Source of the DNA: Bog-756 sp049517675
GTDB taxonomy: Bacteria > Actinomycetota > Acidimicrobiia > Acidimicrobiales > RAAP-2
Length of the DNA: 64,000 nt
Assembly: GCA_049517675.1 (NCBI GenBank)
Contig: JBEKRV010000031.1
Coordinates: 1-64,000, forward strand
Direction: 5' to 3'
Shown here in pieces: positions 56,500 through 64,000 of the stretch (its first letter is position 1; every line of letters starts with the position of its first letter). The notes below the pieces were generated by a model. It was not told where the DNA came from. It did no database searches and saw only the letters and a list, made by a program, of their open reading frames with translations. Made by a program: the position numbers and the translations under genes.

Positions 56500-57374
56500 T
56501 GCGGTTCTCGTACGCGGAGTCGATGGTCGACCCGGGTTACTACCTACCCCTGGCCAGGGCCGCCGAGGAGGCGGGCTACGACAGCATGGTCGTCCCCGAC
56601 AGCCTGTGCTATCCCGAGGTGTCGGACTCCACCTATCCGTTCAACCCCGACGGCTCCCGCGAGTTCCTGGAGGGAAAGCCGTTCATCGAGCCGTTCTCGC
56701 TGATCCCGGCCATGGCCGCGGTGACCGAGCGGATCCGGTTCGTCACGTTCGTGCTCAAGCTCCCCATGCGCCACCCGCTGATCGTGGCCAAGCAGGCCAC
56801 CTCGGTGGCCGTGATGACCGACAACCGGCTCTCCCTCGGGGTGGGGACCAGCCCGTGGCCCGAGGACTACCAGCTCGTCGGTGTCCCGTGGGAGGGTCGG
56901 GGACGGCGGATGGACGAGGCGGTGGACATCGTCCGGGGCCTGTCGGCCGGCGGCTACTTCGAGTATCACGGCGAGTGCTACGACCTCCCCTCCGTCATGA
57001 TGAGCCCGGTGCCGACCGAGCCGCTGCCCATCCTGATCGGGGGCCACGCCACCCCGGCGCTGCGACGGGCCGCCCGCTGCGACGGGTGGCTGCACGGGGG
57101 TGGCGACCCGGCCGACCTGCCCGGGCTGCTCACCGAGCTGCACCGGCTCCGCGAGGAGGAGGGAACCGCGGACGAGCCCTTCGAGGTCCACGTCATCTCG
57201 TTGGACGCCTTCACCGTCGACGGCATCCACCGGCTCGAGGAGCAGGGGGTCACCGACGTCATCGTCGGCTTCCGCTGGCCCTACGAGGTGGGTCCGGACA
57301 CCGAGCCGCTGCAGCAGAAGTTGGACGACCTCCGCCGGTTCGCCGACTCGGTGATCGCCAAGGTGGACGCATGA
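56499..57374 (+). CDS. LLM-class (F420-type) oxidoreductase
   Basis: The 291-residue TIM barrel of the luciferase-like family has MRFSYAESMVDPGYYLPLARAAEEAGYDSMVVPDSL, TERIRFVTFVLKLPMRHPLIVAKQATSVAVMTDNRLSLGVGTS and EPLPILIGGHATPALRRAARCDGW. Such proteins use F420 or FMN. Its start overlaps the upstream gene (TGATG), and its stop overlaps the NTF2-like gene (ATGA). The pair LLM plus NTF2-like suggests a small-molecule redox and isomerisation step. Confidence 0.88.
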   Translation: MRFSYAESMVDPGYYLPLARAAEEAGYDSMVVPDSLCYPEVSDSTYPFNPDGSREFLEGKPFIEPFSLIPAMAAVTERIRFVTFVLKLPMRHPLIVAKQATSVAVMTDNRLSLGVGTSPWPEDYQLVGVPWEGRGRRMDEAVDIVRGLSAGGYFEYHGECYDLPSVMMSPVPTEPLPILIGGHATPALRRAARCDGWLHGGGDPADLPGLLTELHRLREEEGTADEPFEVHVISLDAFTVDGIHRLEEQGVTDVIVGFRWPYEVGPDTEPLQQKLDDLRRFADSVIAKVDA

Positions 57375-57790
57375 GCGCATCCGAGGGGGGCGCGGGGCCG
57401 ACCGCCCGCGACCTCGGTCGGGCCTCGATGGCGGCGGTCGAGGCGGGGGACCGGGCGGCCTGGCTGGCCCTCTTCGCCGACGATGCCGTGGTCGAGGATC
57501 CGGTGGGTCCCTCGATGTTCGACCCCGAAGGGACCGGTCACCGCGGGCCCGAGGCCATCGCCGCCTTCTACGACAACGTGATCGGGGTGAACGAATCGAT
57601 CCGGTTCGACATCCGCCAGTCGTTCCAGTGCGGCGACGAGGTGGCCAACGTAGGGGTGATCCGGATCGGCTTCGCCGGCGGCGGTGCCGTGGAGGTCGAC
57701 GGCGTCTACTGCTACCGGCGTTCACCCGACGGCAGGTTGGGCGGGATCAGGGCCTTCTGGGAGCCCGACCAGATCCGCACCGTGGAGTAG
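57371..57790 (+). CDS. NTF2-like (SnoaL) domain protein
   Basis: The 139-residue protein has the NTF2-like cone fold: helix with WLALFADDAVVEDPVGPSMFDPEGTGHRGPEAIAAFYDNVIG, and beta strands including RFDIRQSFQCGDEVANVGVIRIGFAG. This subgroup resembles ketosteroid-isomerase-like proteins with the N-terminal DPVGP loop. It is coupled to the LLM gene. Convergent with the cyclopropane-synthase-like gene 15 bp away. Confidence 0.85.
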   Translation: MSASEGGAGPTARDLGRASMAAVEAGDRAAWLALFADDAVVEDPVGPSMFDPEGTGHRGPEAIAAFYDNVIGVNESIRFDIRQSFQCGDEVANVGVIRIGFAGGGAVEVDGVYCYRRSPDGRLGGIRAFWEPDQIRTVE

Positions 57791-57805
57791 CCGGTCGCGA
57801 TTTCC

Positions 57806-59065
57806 TCAGGCGGTGGGGGCTACGCGGTCGCGCACCGTCATCGGGGGCCTCCATCCGGGCATGGCCATGACCATCTGGACGTCGCTGATGTGGCGCTCGA
57901 GGAAGGCGCCCTCGCAGTAGCAGAGGTAGAAGTCCCACAGGCGCCGGAACCGTTCGTCCAGACCGAGGGCGGCGACCTCGTCGCCGTGCCCGGCCAGGTT
58001 CAGGTACCAGCGGCGCAGCGTCTCGGCGTAGTGGCGGCCGATGTCCTCGACGTCGACGACCGCCATGGGCGTCGCCCGTCGCAGCGACCGGGCGATCGCT
58101 TCGATCGACGGGATGCACGCCCCCGGGAAGATGTGCTCCCGCACGAAGTCGGTCCCGTTCTTGGCCCGCTCGAAGCTCCGGTCCTCCATGGTGATGGCCT
58201 GCAGCGCCATGAGCCCGCGGTCGTGGAGCAGGTCGGCGCACGCACCGAAGAACGCGTCGTGCTGGCGCCAGTCCACCGCCTCGATCATCTCGATGGAGAC
58301 CAGCTTGTCGTAGGTGCCGCGGAGGTCGCGGTAGTCCCTGTCCACCACGGTGACCAGGTCGGCGAGCCCCCGCTCGACGACCCGTTTGGAGGCGTAGTCG
58401 TACTGGGCGTCCGAGATGGTGGTGGTGGTGACCCGGCAGCCGTAGCGGGCCGCCGCGTGGCAGGCGAAGCTGCCCCACCCGGTACCGATCTCGACGACGT
58501 GGTCGTCGGGCCCGAGCCCGAGTTTGGTGCACAGGCGGTCGAGCTTGGCCCGCTGGGCGTCGGCCAGGCCCATGCCCGGATCGGTGAAGACGGCGGAGGA
58601 GTAGGTCATCGTCTCGTCGAGCATCAGGGCGAAGAACTCGTTGGAGAGGTCGTAGTGGGAGCGGATGTTGTCCCGGTCGGTGCGAGGGGAGGGCGGGCGG
58701 AGGCGGCGCAGCCAGTCGGTGGACGATCCGACCGCCTGTCCCACCCTGTCCTGGACGGCGGTGACCGGGCGCAGCCCGCGGATGAGCACTCTGGTCAGCA
58801 TGGTGAGGTCGTCGCAGTCCCACCGTCCCTCGGCGTAGTCCCGACCGAGCCCGACCGAGCCCGACCGGAGGGTGTCGGCGTAGACGACGGGGTCGTGGAC
58901 GACCATGGTCACCTCGGGCGCACCGGCGCCGAAGCGGTGGGTACCGGAGCCGTCGACGACGGTGAGGGTCCCACCGTCCAGGTGCGCCGCCATGCGTCGG
59001 AGGATCCAGGTGGCCGCCCGGGTGCCGCCTCGCGACCCCAGCCATCCGATGGGTAATTCCGCCAT
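57806..59065 (-). CDS. Cyclopropane-fatty-acyl-phospholipid synthase-family methyltransferase
   Basis: The 419-residue SAM-dependent enzyme has an N-terminal lipid-binding domain (about 1-95), then the methyltransferase with SHYDLSNEFFALMLDETMTYSSAVF, SAM motif VVEIGTGWGSFACHAA, SIEMIEAVDW (bicarbonate-site Glu) and FVREHIFPGACIPS. It transfers a methyl or methylene group to unsaturated acyl chains. ATG 59065 has AGGAG upstream; GTG 59071 is an alternative. It forms a likely operon with the flavoprotein and the lipocalin-like protein upstream. Confidence 0.93.
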   Translation of the reverse strand: MAELPIGWLGSRGGTRAATWILRRMAAHLDGGTLTVVDGSGTHRFGAGAPEVTMVVHDPVVYADTLRSGSVGLGRDYAEGRWDCDDLTMLTRVLIRGLRPVTAVQDRVGQAVGSSTDWLRRLRPPSPRTDRDNIRSHYDLSNEFFALMLDETMTYSSAVFTDPGMGLADAQRAKLDRLCTKLGLGPDDHVVEIGTGWGSFACHAAARYGCRVTTTTISDAQYDYASKRVVERGLADLVTVVDRDYRDLRGTYDKLVSIEMIEAVDWRQHDAFFGACADLLHDRGLMALQAITMEDRSFERAKNGTDFVREHIFPGACIPSIEAIARSLRRATPMAVVDVEDIGRHYAETLRRWYLNLAGHGDEVAALGLDERFRRLWDFYLCYCEGAFLERHISDVQMVMAMPGWRPPMTVRDRVAPTA

Positions 59066-59190
59066 TGCCACCGCTCCTGTCCGCCGTCCGGGACGCCGTT
59101 AGCCGGTTCCGGGTCCTCGTCCCGGTGGAAGGGTACGCCGATCCGCCACCCGGCGGAAGGCATCGGACCGGCCGGACCGGCCCGTGGCGG

Positions 59191-60438
59191 TCACAGATCC
59201 TCTCCGGCCAGGCGGCGGCAGACGGCCCGGGCGCTCTCCACGCCGTCCTCGTGGAACCCGTCGCCCCAGTAGGAGCCGGCGAACCAGGTCCGGTTGTGTC
59301 CGTCGAGCTCCTCCCGGCGCGCCTGTGCGGCGACGGCTGCGGCGTCGAACACGGGGTGGGCGTAGTCGAACGAGCGCAGCACGGTCGCCGGATCGATGAC
59401 GTCGTCCCGGTTGAGGGTGACGAGCAGTTCGTCCTTCGAGGTGATCCCCTGCAGGCTCCGGAGCCGGTAGGTGAGGGTGGCGGCGTCCGGCCGATCGGCC
59501 GTGCGGTGGTAGTTCCAGCTGGCCCAGGCCCTGCGGCTCGTGGGCAGCAGCCGAACATCCGTGTGGAGGGTCGCCCGGTTGGGGTGGAAGCGGAAGGCGC
59601 CCAGGACCTCCCGCTCGACCGGCGAGGGGTCCGAGAGGAGTGCGAGGGCCTGGTCGCCGTGGGTCGCCACCACGACCTGGTCGAAGCGCCCGGGTCCGCG
59701 GGCCGAGTGCACCTCCACCCCGTCGGGTCCCCGGACGATCCGGGTGACGGGCTCCCCCAGGTGCAGTGACCGCCCGAGGTCGGCGACGATGGCGTCGACG
59801 TAGCGTCGGGAGCCGCCGTCGACCGTCCGCCAGTCGAGTCGGTTCCCGAACCCGATGAGCCCGTGGTTGGTCAGGAAGCGGGCGAAGGTGACCGCAGGCA
59901 TGTCGAGGAAGGTCGAGGGGTCAGCGGACCACACAGCGCAGCCCGTCGGCACCAGGTACCAGTCGACGAACGGCGACGACCACCGGCCCCGATCCAGCAG
60001 GTCGGCCAACGTGACGGTGGCGTCGGTCCGGCCGTCGAGCAGCGAGTGGACGGTACGGTCGAAGCGGACGATCTCGGCCAGCATCCGGAGGAAGGCCGGG
60101 CGGACCAGGTTCCGCCGCTGGGCGAAGACGGTGTCGAAGGACGTGCCCCGCCACTCGATGCCGGAGACCTCGTCGCGCACGCCGAAGCTCATCTCGCTGG
60201 GTCGGGTGGCGACGCCGAGGTCGGCCAGCAGCGCGACGAACCCGGGGTAGTTCCGTTCGTTGAAGACGAGGAAACCGGTGTCCACGTCGAACGAGCCGTC
60301 GGGCAGGTCGACCCGCACGGTGTTCGCGTGACCACCGGGCCGGTCGTCGGCCTCGAAGACGGTGACGTCGTTCCTCCGCGACAGCAGCCGGGCGCAGACC
60401 AGCCCGGTGACGCCCGCGCCCACGACCGCGATCCGCAT
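59191..60438 (-). CDS. FAD-dependent oxidoreductase (NAD/FAD-binding, COG2907-type)
   Basis: The 415-residue flavoprotein has the N-terminal dinucleotide motif AVVGAGVTGLVCARLLSRRNDVTVFEADDRPGGH, and the family blocks WRGTSFDTVFAQRRNL and FDYAHPVFDAAAV. It resembles the amine-oxidase-type flavoproteins that neighbour cyclopropane-synthase-like methyltransferases in many bacteria, including M. tuberculosis around ufaA1 (Rv0447c-Rv0449c from memory). A role in modifying acyl chains, such as methyl-branched or furan fatty acids, is inferred. It is separated from the Cfa-like gene by 125 bp. Confidence 0.88.
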   Translation of the reverse strand: MRIAVVGAGVTGLVCARLLSRRNDVTVFEADDRPGGHANTVRVDLPDGSFDVDTGFLVFNERNYPGFVALLADLGVATRPSEMSFGVRDEVSGIEWRGTSFDTVFAQRRNLVRPAFLRMLAEIVRFDRTVHSLLDGRTDATVTLADLLDRGRWSSPFVDWYLVPTGCAVWSADPSTFLDMPAVTFARFLTNHGLIGFGNRLDWRTVDGGSRRYVDAIVADLGRSLHLGEPVTRIVRGPDGVEVHSARGPGRFDQVVVATHGDQALALLSDPSPVEREVLGAFRFHPNRATLHTDVRLLPTSRRAWASWNYHRTADRPDAATLTYRLRSLQGITSKDELLVTLNRDDVIDPATVLRSFDYAHPVFDAAAVAAQARREELDGHNRTWFAGSYWGDGFHEDGVESARAVCRRLAGEDL

Positions 60439-60458
60439 CCGGCCGCCCGGACGTCCGT

Positions 60459-61565
60459 TCAGCCGTCGAACCCGTACTGCTCGTGCGCACCCATGACGGC
60501 GCACTCGAACATGCCGTAGCCGACCTTCCCGTCACAGGTGAACCTGGCCGCGTACTCGGTCAGCCCCCAGTCCGAGTAGGACGGGTCGGCCGGCGGGACC
60601 TGCTGGCCCTGGACGACGAGGTCGCCCTGGTACATGCCGTGCTTCCAGTCCGGCTCGAGTCCGTAGCCGCTACCGAGTAGGAGGGGGAAGGCGAGCAGGG
60701 TCTCCACCTCGACCTCGGCGGTCTTGCGCCCGTGGGGCCCGAAGTAGGACAGGGTGGCGCCGGTGACGGTCCGGCTGCCGGGAGCGAAGCGGAGCTCGTG
60801 CTCCGGTCGCCCGAGCCATTCGGGCGCACGACCGGACCCGATGGGGAAGACCCGGTGGGCGTCCTGCATGATCCGCTCCCCGTTGGAGCGCTCCTGGATG
60901 ATGGTGACCATGGCCTCGTCCTCGAACCGGACGGGCGCGTAGACCCAGAAGAACCCGAACGACGTGTCGGTGGCCCGGATGCCGGGATGCTCCGACTCGC
61001 CCACCGGGCGAACGCCCCACGAGCGGTCCCGCGACCCCCACCACCTGTCCGGGGTCAGCCGGATCTCGCGGTCGCCCACCTTGAGCGTGCCCGTCCAGCC
61101 GCCCACCTGGGCGAAGCGGGTGGAGTCGAAGATGACACGGGAGAACTGGCGGTCGAAGTGGCGGGCCTCGAGGTGGGCCTCGCTGAACCCGTCGTAGACG
61201 GCGTCGAGCTCCAGGCCCCACTCGTTGGGCTCGAGGACGACCCGGACCCGCTCGAGGCCCTTTTGGACCTCCACCCGGATCGGTCCCACCGAGGCGTCCA
61301 TCCGATCGGCACCCAGCACCTTGGAGGACCGGACCACCCGGTGGTCGTCGCCCAGCTTCACCGAGACGAAGGCGTCGGCCACGCTCAGGTTGGGGTACTG
61401 ACCGACACCGATCACGCAGAAGAGCTCCTCGTCGGTGCCGTGGACCCCGCCGGCTCCGTGGATGTTGAAGTAGTAGCGGTCGTAGAAGTTCCGGTCCGAC
61501 GTGCCCACGTGGCGCATGGGCTCCGAGATCTGGTGGACCGGGTAGTCGTCGAGGGGGGAGAGCAC
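60459..61565 (-). CDS. Lipocalin/Svf1-like uncharacterised protein
   Basis: The 368-residue protein is rich in beta strands and repeats the theme FxFxWVYAPVRFED...TIIQERSNGERIM. It resembles actinobacterial proteins with tandem lipocalin- or CrtC-like barrels, which bind or hydrate hydrophobic molecules. GTG 61565 with GGAG eight bases upstream is the chosen start. It lies 20 bp upstream of the flavoprotein in the same operon. A lipid-carrier or hydratase role is inferred from fold and context only. Confidence 0.6.
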   Translation of the reverse strand: MLSPLDDYPVHQISEPMRHVGTSDRNFYDRYYFNIHGAGGVHGTDEELFCVIGVGQYPNLSVADAFVSVKLGDDHRVVRSSKVLGADRMDASVGPIRVEVQKGLERVRVVLEPNEWGLELDAVYDGFSEAHLEARHFDRQFSRVIFDSTRFAQVGGWTGTLKVGDREIRLTPDRWWGSRDRSWGVRPVGESEHPGIRATDTSFGFFWVYAPVRFEDEAMVTIIQERSNGERIMQDAHRVFPIGSGRAPEWLGRPEHELRFAPGSRTVTGATLSYFGPHGRKTAEVEVETLLAFPLLLGSGYGLEPDWKHGMYQGDLVVQGQQVPPADPSYSDWGLTEYAARFTCDGKVGYGMFECAVMGAHEQYGFDG

Positions 61566-61673
61566 GTCGAGCTCCAGTTCTCCGGCCGTCGCCGGTGGTC
61601 GGTGCCCTCTCGGGCGGGTCCGGCGAAGCGTAACCCCACCGGGGTCCGGCGGGCGGCCCGTCAGGCACCGGGC

Positions 61674-61679
61674 TACGAT
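61674..61679 (+). promoter_or_regulatory. Candidate -10 (TACGAT) for the aldehyde dehydrogenase
   Basis: TACGAT lies 78 bp before the ATG at 61758, in the divergent gap to the lipocalin-like operon, whose leftward -10 is probably TACGCT at 61632-61627. Confidence 0.45.
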
Positions 61680-61757
61680 CGGCGCAGGCGGTGCTGCGAC
61701 CCGCGTCCCGGGGGACCAGCCGAGCCATACCGATCCGTCGTCGTCCAGGGAGGGCCA

Positions 61758-63215
61758 ATGAAGTCGTACGATCGTCTGTTCATCGGGGGGGAGTGGGTCG
61801 AGCCGTCCTCGTCCTCCGTCTTCGACGTGCATTCCCCGACCAACGGCGAGCTGGTGGGCCGGACCCCCGAGGCGATGAACGCCGACATCGACCGCGCCGT
61901 GGCCGCCGCGCGCGAGGCCGTGGACCACGGCCCGTGGCCGCACATGACCCCGACCGAGCGCGGTGCGGTCCTCGCCCGCGCCGCCGAGGCCATCCGCAAC
62001 CAGATGCAGGACCTGTCCGAACTCATCACCAACGAGATGGGTTCGCCGGTCTCCTGGGGCCTGATGGCCCAGGTGCTCGCCCCGACGATGATCCTCGACT
62101 ACTACGCCGGCCTCGGCTCGACCTTCGCGTTCGACACCGTCAAGGACGGGCTGCTCGGTCCGGTGCTGGTGTCCAAGGAGCCCATCGGCGTCGTCGCCGC
62201 CATCACCCCGTGGAACGTCCCGCTCTTCCTGGCCGCCGCCAAGCTCGGACCGGCCCTCCTCTCGGGCAGCACGGTGGTGTTCAAGCCCGCCCCCGAGACA
62301 CCCCTCGACGCCAACGTCTTCGCCGAGATCCTGGCCGACGCCGGACTGCCCAAGGGTGTCCTCAGCGTGGTCCCGGCCGGACGCGAGGTGGGCGAGTACC
62401 TGGTGAACCACCCGGGTGTGAACAAGGTGTCCTTCACCGGCTCCACTGCGGCGGGCAAGAAGATCGGCGCCGCCTGCGGGGCCAACCTGAAGCGCTTCAG
62501 CCTCGAGCTCGGCGGCAAGTCGGCCGCCATCCTCCTCGACGACGTCGACCTCGACGAATCCCTCCCCCTCATGCTCCCGAACGCCATCATGAACAACGGC
62601 GAGGCGTGCATCTCCCTGACCCGCATCCTGGCGCCCCGTGACCGTTACACCGAGGTCACCGACGCCCTGGTCGAGCTGGTCCGGAACATGAAGGTCGGCG
62701 ACCCACTGGACCCGGCCACCGAGGTCGGGCCGCTGGTCGCCGAGCGCCAGCGCGACCGGGTGGAGGGCTACATCCGGATCGGCCAGGAGGAGGGCGCCAA
62801 GGTCGCCCTGGGCGGCGGTCGCCCGTCCGGCCTCGACACGGGATGGTTCGTCGAGCCCACGGTCTTCGTCGACGTGGACAACTCGATGCGGATCGCCCAG
62901 GAGGAGATCTTCGGTCCGGTCCTGTCGGTGATCCCCTACGACGACGACGCCGATGCCGTCCGGATCGCCAACGACTCCGACTACGGGCTGTGCGGAGGCG
63001 TGTTCAGCGGCGACACCGACCGGGGCCTCGGCATCGCCCGCCAGGTCCGCACCGGCACCTACATGGTCAACTCGTCGATCCCGATCGACTTCTCGTCGCC
63101 GTTCGGCGGCTACAAGGACTCCGGCGTGGGCCGCGAGTTCGGCGAGGACGGCCTCGAGCTGTTCCTGGAGAAGAAGACCATCAACCTGCCGGCCGGCTAC
63201 ACCCCGTCCCTCTGA
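61758..63215 (+). CDS. NAD(P)-dependent aldehyde dehydrogenase
   Basis: The 485-residue enzyme is a complete ALDH: Asn153 in ITPWNVP, Lys176 in VVFKPAP, SFTGST, general-base Glu250 in LELGGKS and Cys284 in NNGEACISLTR, then EEIFGPV. It oxidises an aldehyde to an acid; it differs from the AldA-like enzyme at 6262 in the residues around Cys. AGGGAGGG precedes the ATG. It is divergent from the lipid-modification operon and could clear a fatty aldehyde from it. Confidence 0.93.
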   Translation: MKSYDRLFIGGEWVEPSSSSVFDVHSPTNGELVGRTPEAMNADIDRAVAAAREAVDHGPWPHMTPTERGAVLARAAEAIRNQMQDLSELITNEMGSPVSWGLMAQVLAPTMILDYYAGLGSTFAFDTVKDGLLGPVLVSKEPIGVVAAITPWNVPLFLAAAKLGPALLSGSTVVFKPAPETPLDANVFAEILADAGLPKGVLSVVPAGREVGEYLVNHPGVNKVSFTGSTAAGKKIGAACGANLKRFSLELGGKSAAILLDDVDLDESLPLMLPNAIMNNGEACISLTRILAPRDRYTEVTDALVELVRNMKVGDPLDPATEVGPLVAERQRDRVEGYIRIGQEEGAKVALGGGRPSGLDTGWFVEPTVFVDVDNSMRIAQEEIFGPVLSVIPYDDDADAVRIANDSDYGLCGGVFSGDTDRGLGIARQVRTGTYMVNSSIPIDFSSPFGGYKDSGVGREFGEDGLELFLEKKTINLPAGYTPSL

Positions 63216-63361
63216 CGGCACCGGCCGGTCCCGCCCCGCGGCGGTGACGCCGGCCGGCCCGTAGGTCGCCGACGGGCCCCGGGCCGGGTCACGACCGCAG
63301 CCGGCGTCTCCCCGGATCCGAAGTTTCCGGCCGTGTGTCCATCTGCGAACATGGGAGCGCG

Positions 63362-63424
63362 ATGACGCGCCATGCAGGAGGCTGCGGGAACCCCTCCCGC
63401 CGGCCGGGACCGACCCGGCGATGA
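63362..63424 (+). CDS. Leader mini-ORF, 20 codons, coupled to acyltransferase
   Basis: MTRHAGGCGNPSRRPGPTRR ends in TGA overlapping the acyltransferase ATG (ATGA, 63421-63424). A four-codon frame (MGAR) at 63351-63365 overlaps its start in the same way. No convincing -10 is visible upstream. Confidence 0.3.
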   Translation: MTRHAGGCGNPSRRPGPTRR

Positions 63425-64000
63425 GCGTCCTGACCGACGCGCCCGGAACCGCACCGGTGGACTCCCGTCCGCGCGGGCGCACGATCGCCTTCGGGTTCGT
63501 CCCTGCCCTCGACGGCATCCGGGCGGTCGCCGTGGTGGGCGTCATGCTCTACCACGGTGGTGCCCCGCTCGCCTCCGGGGGGTTCCTCGGGGTCAACATG
63601 TTCTTCGTCCTGTCCGGGTTCCTCATCACCTCGCTCCTCCTGGGCGAGTGGGCCCAGCGCCTCACCGTCCGGCTCGGCCAGTTCTGGACCCGGCGGGCCC
63701 GGCGCCTCCTGCCGGCGCTCCTCCTGATGCTGGTCGGCGTGGCGGCGTACGCCAGGTTCTTCGCCACCCCGGGAGAGTTCGCCGGCCTCCGGCTCGATGC
63801 CCTGTCGACGCTCTTCTACGTGGCCAACTGGCACTTCATCGAGAGCGGGTCGAACTACTTCGCCGCCACCGCACAGCCGTCGCCGCTCTCCCACATGTGG
63901 TCGTTGGCCATCGAGGAGCAGTTCTACATCGTGTGGCCACCGGTGGTCCTGGTGCTGCTGAGGGCGGGGCGGAGACTGCGGCCGTCCCGCCGCCTGTGGC
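63421..64000 (+). CDS. OafA-type acyltransferase (partial, truncated by window end)
   Basis: 193 residues are visible. The membrane acyltransferase_3 signature is clear: FVPALDGIRAVAVVGVMLYHGGAP (catalytic-region Arg and His), GGFLGVNMFFVLSGFLITSLLL, RRARRLLPALLLMLVGVAAY, SPLSHMWSLAIEEQFYIVWP. Such proteins acetylate or acylate peptidoglycan, polysaccharides or lipids; many carry a C-terminal SGNH hydrolase, which would lie beyond the window. The frame is open to base 64000. Confidence 0.93.
   Translation, partial: MSVLTDAPGTAPVDSRPRGRTIAFGFVPALDGIRAVAVVGVMLYHGGAPLASGGFLGVNMFFVLSGFLITSLLLGEWAQRLTVRLGQFWTRRARRLLPALLLMLVGVAAYARFFATPGEFAGLRLDALSTLFYVANWHFIESGSNYFAATAQPSPLSHMWSLAIEEQFYIVWPPVVLVLLRAGRRLRPSRRLW

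Noticed and set aside
61691..62641. Frame starting near the aldehyde dehydrogenase promoter
   Set aside because: It runs out of frame through the aldehyde dehydrogenase with no stop at its start, so it is neither a gene nor a coupling ORF.

Overview
The window is a very GC-rich (mostly G/C at third codon positions), gene-dense chromosomal segment. It reads as an actinobacterium, probably of the Acidimicrobiia or a similar deep-branching class; that placement is my inference from gene content and order. Supporting signs are an IdeR/DtxR-type regulator, a BldD-type regulator, HrcA with a CIRCE operator, F420/LLM-type oxidoreductases, a CYP51 locus very like the mycobacterial one, and many genes with a TANNNT -10 element 6-9 nt before the start codon, the layout of leaderless mRNAs. 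I see no insertion sequence, prophage, CRISPR array or rRNA.

1-11321 is a lipid or steroid oxidation island built around a divergent promoter at about 5300. Leftward, tightly coupled genes encode a TetR regulator, a P450, an SDR, CYP51, a 3Fe-4S-type ferredoxin and an NTF2-like protein. Rightward are a 3-hydroxyisobutyrate-dehydrogenase-like protein, an aldehyde dehydrogenase, a CMD-family protein, an SDR, an enoyl-CoA hydratase, an LLM oxidoreductase and a hotdog thioesterase. The core matches, from memory, the Rv0763c-Rv0771 neighbourhood of M. tuberculosis. The two arms share a 24-bp palindrome whose centre serves as a -10 on both strands.

11446-27963 holds an orphan branched-chain-type binding lipoprotein, an SRAP protein, rpsT, a third P450, lepA, a surface-polysaccharide group (flippase, double alpha/beta hydrolase, glycosyltransferase), a DtxR-family regulator with altered metal ligands, hrcA-dnaJ-rsmE, a BldD-like protein with an intact c-di-GMP-binding signature, an excisionase-type HTH protein and a HIT hydrolase.

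28056-46718 is housekeeping: phoH-ybeY-CNNM-era, dinG, a TauE/SafE permease, uppS-membrane protein-recO-hemW, glycyl-tRNA synthetase, pyruvate phosphate dikinase with unusual basic insertions, dnaG-rpoD, a PrmC-related methyltransferase and a small membrane protein.

46835-55590 is accessory: tRNA-Asn, a 46-residue zinc-ribbon protein, an ATP-grasp enzyme, a Thr-rich anchored protein, a GH43-like membrane-anchored glycosidase beside a paralogue of its own N-terminal domain, an MFS exporter, tRNA-Met, a secreted Ig-like protein, a ChrA transporter and a proline-rich membrane protein. 55758-63215 holds small unknowns, an LLM/NTF2 pair, a lipid-modification operon (lipocalin-like protein, flavoprotein, cyclopropane-synthase-like methyltransferase) and a second aldehyde dehydrogenase. 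The window ends inside an OafA-type acyltransferase.

A recurring feature is a very short ORF placed at or near a predicted transcription start, with its stop codon overlapping the start codon of the real gene (tetR, flippase, double hydrolase, glycosyltransferase, hrcA, acyltransferase).
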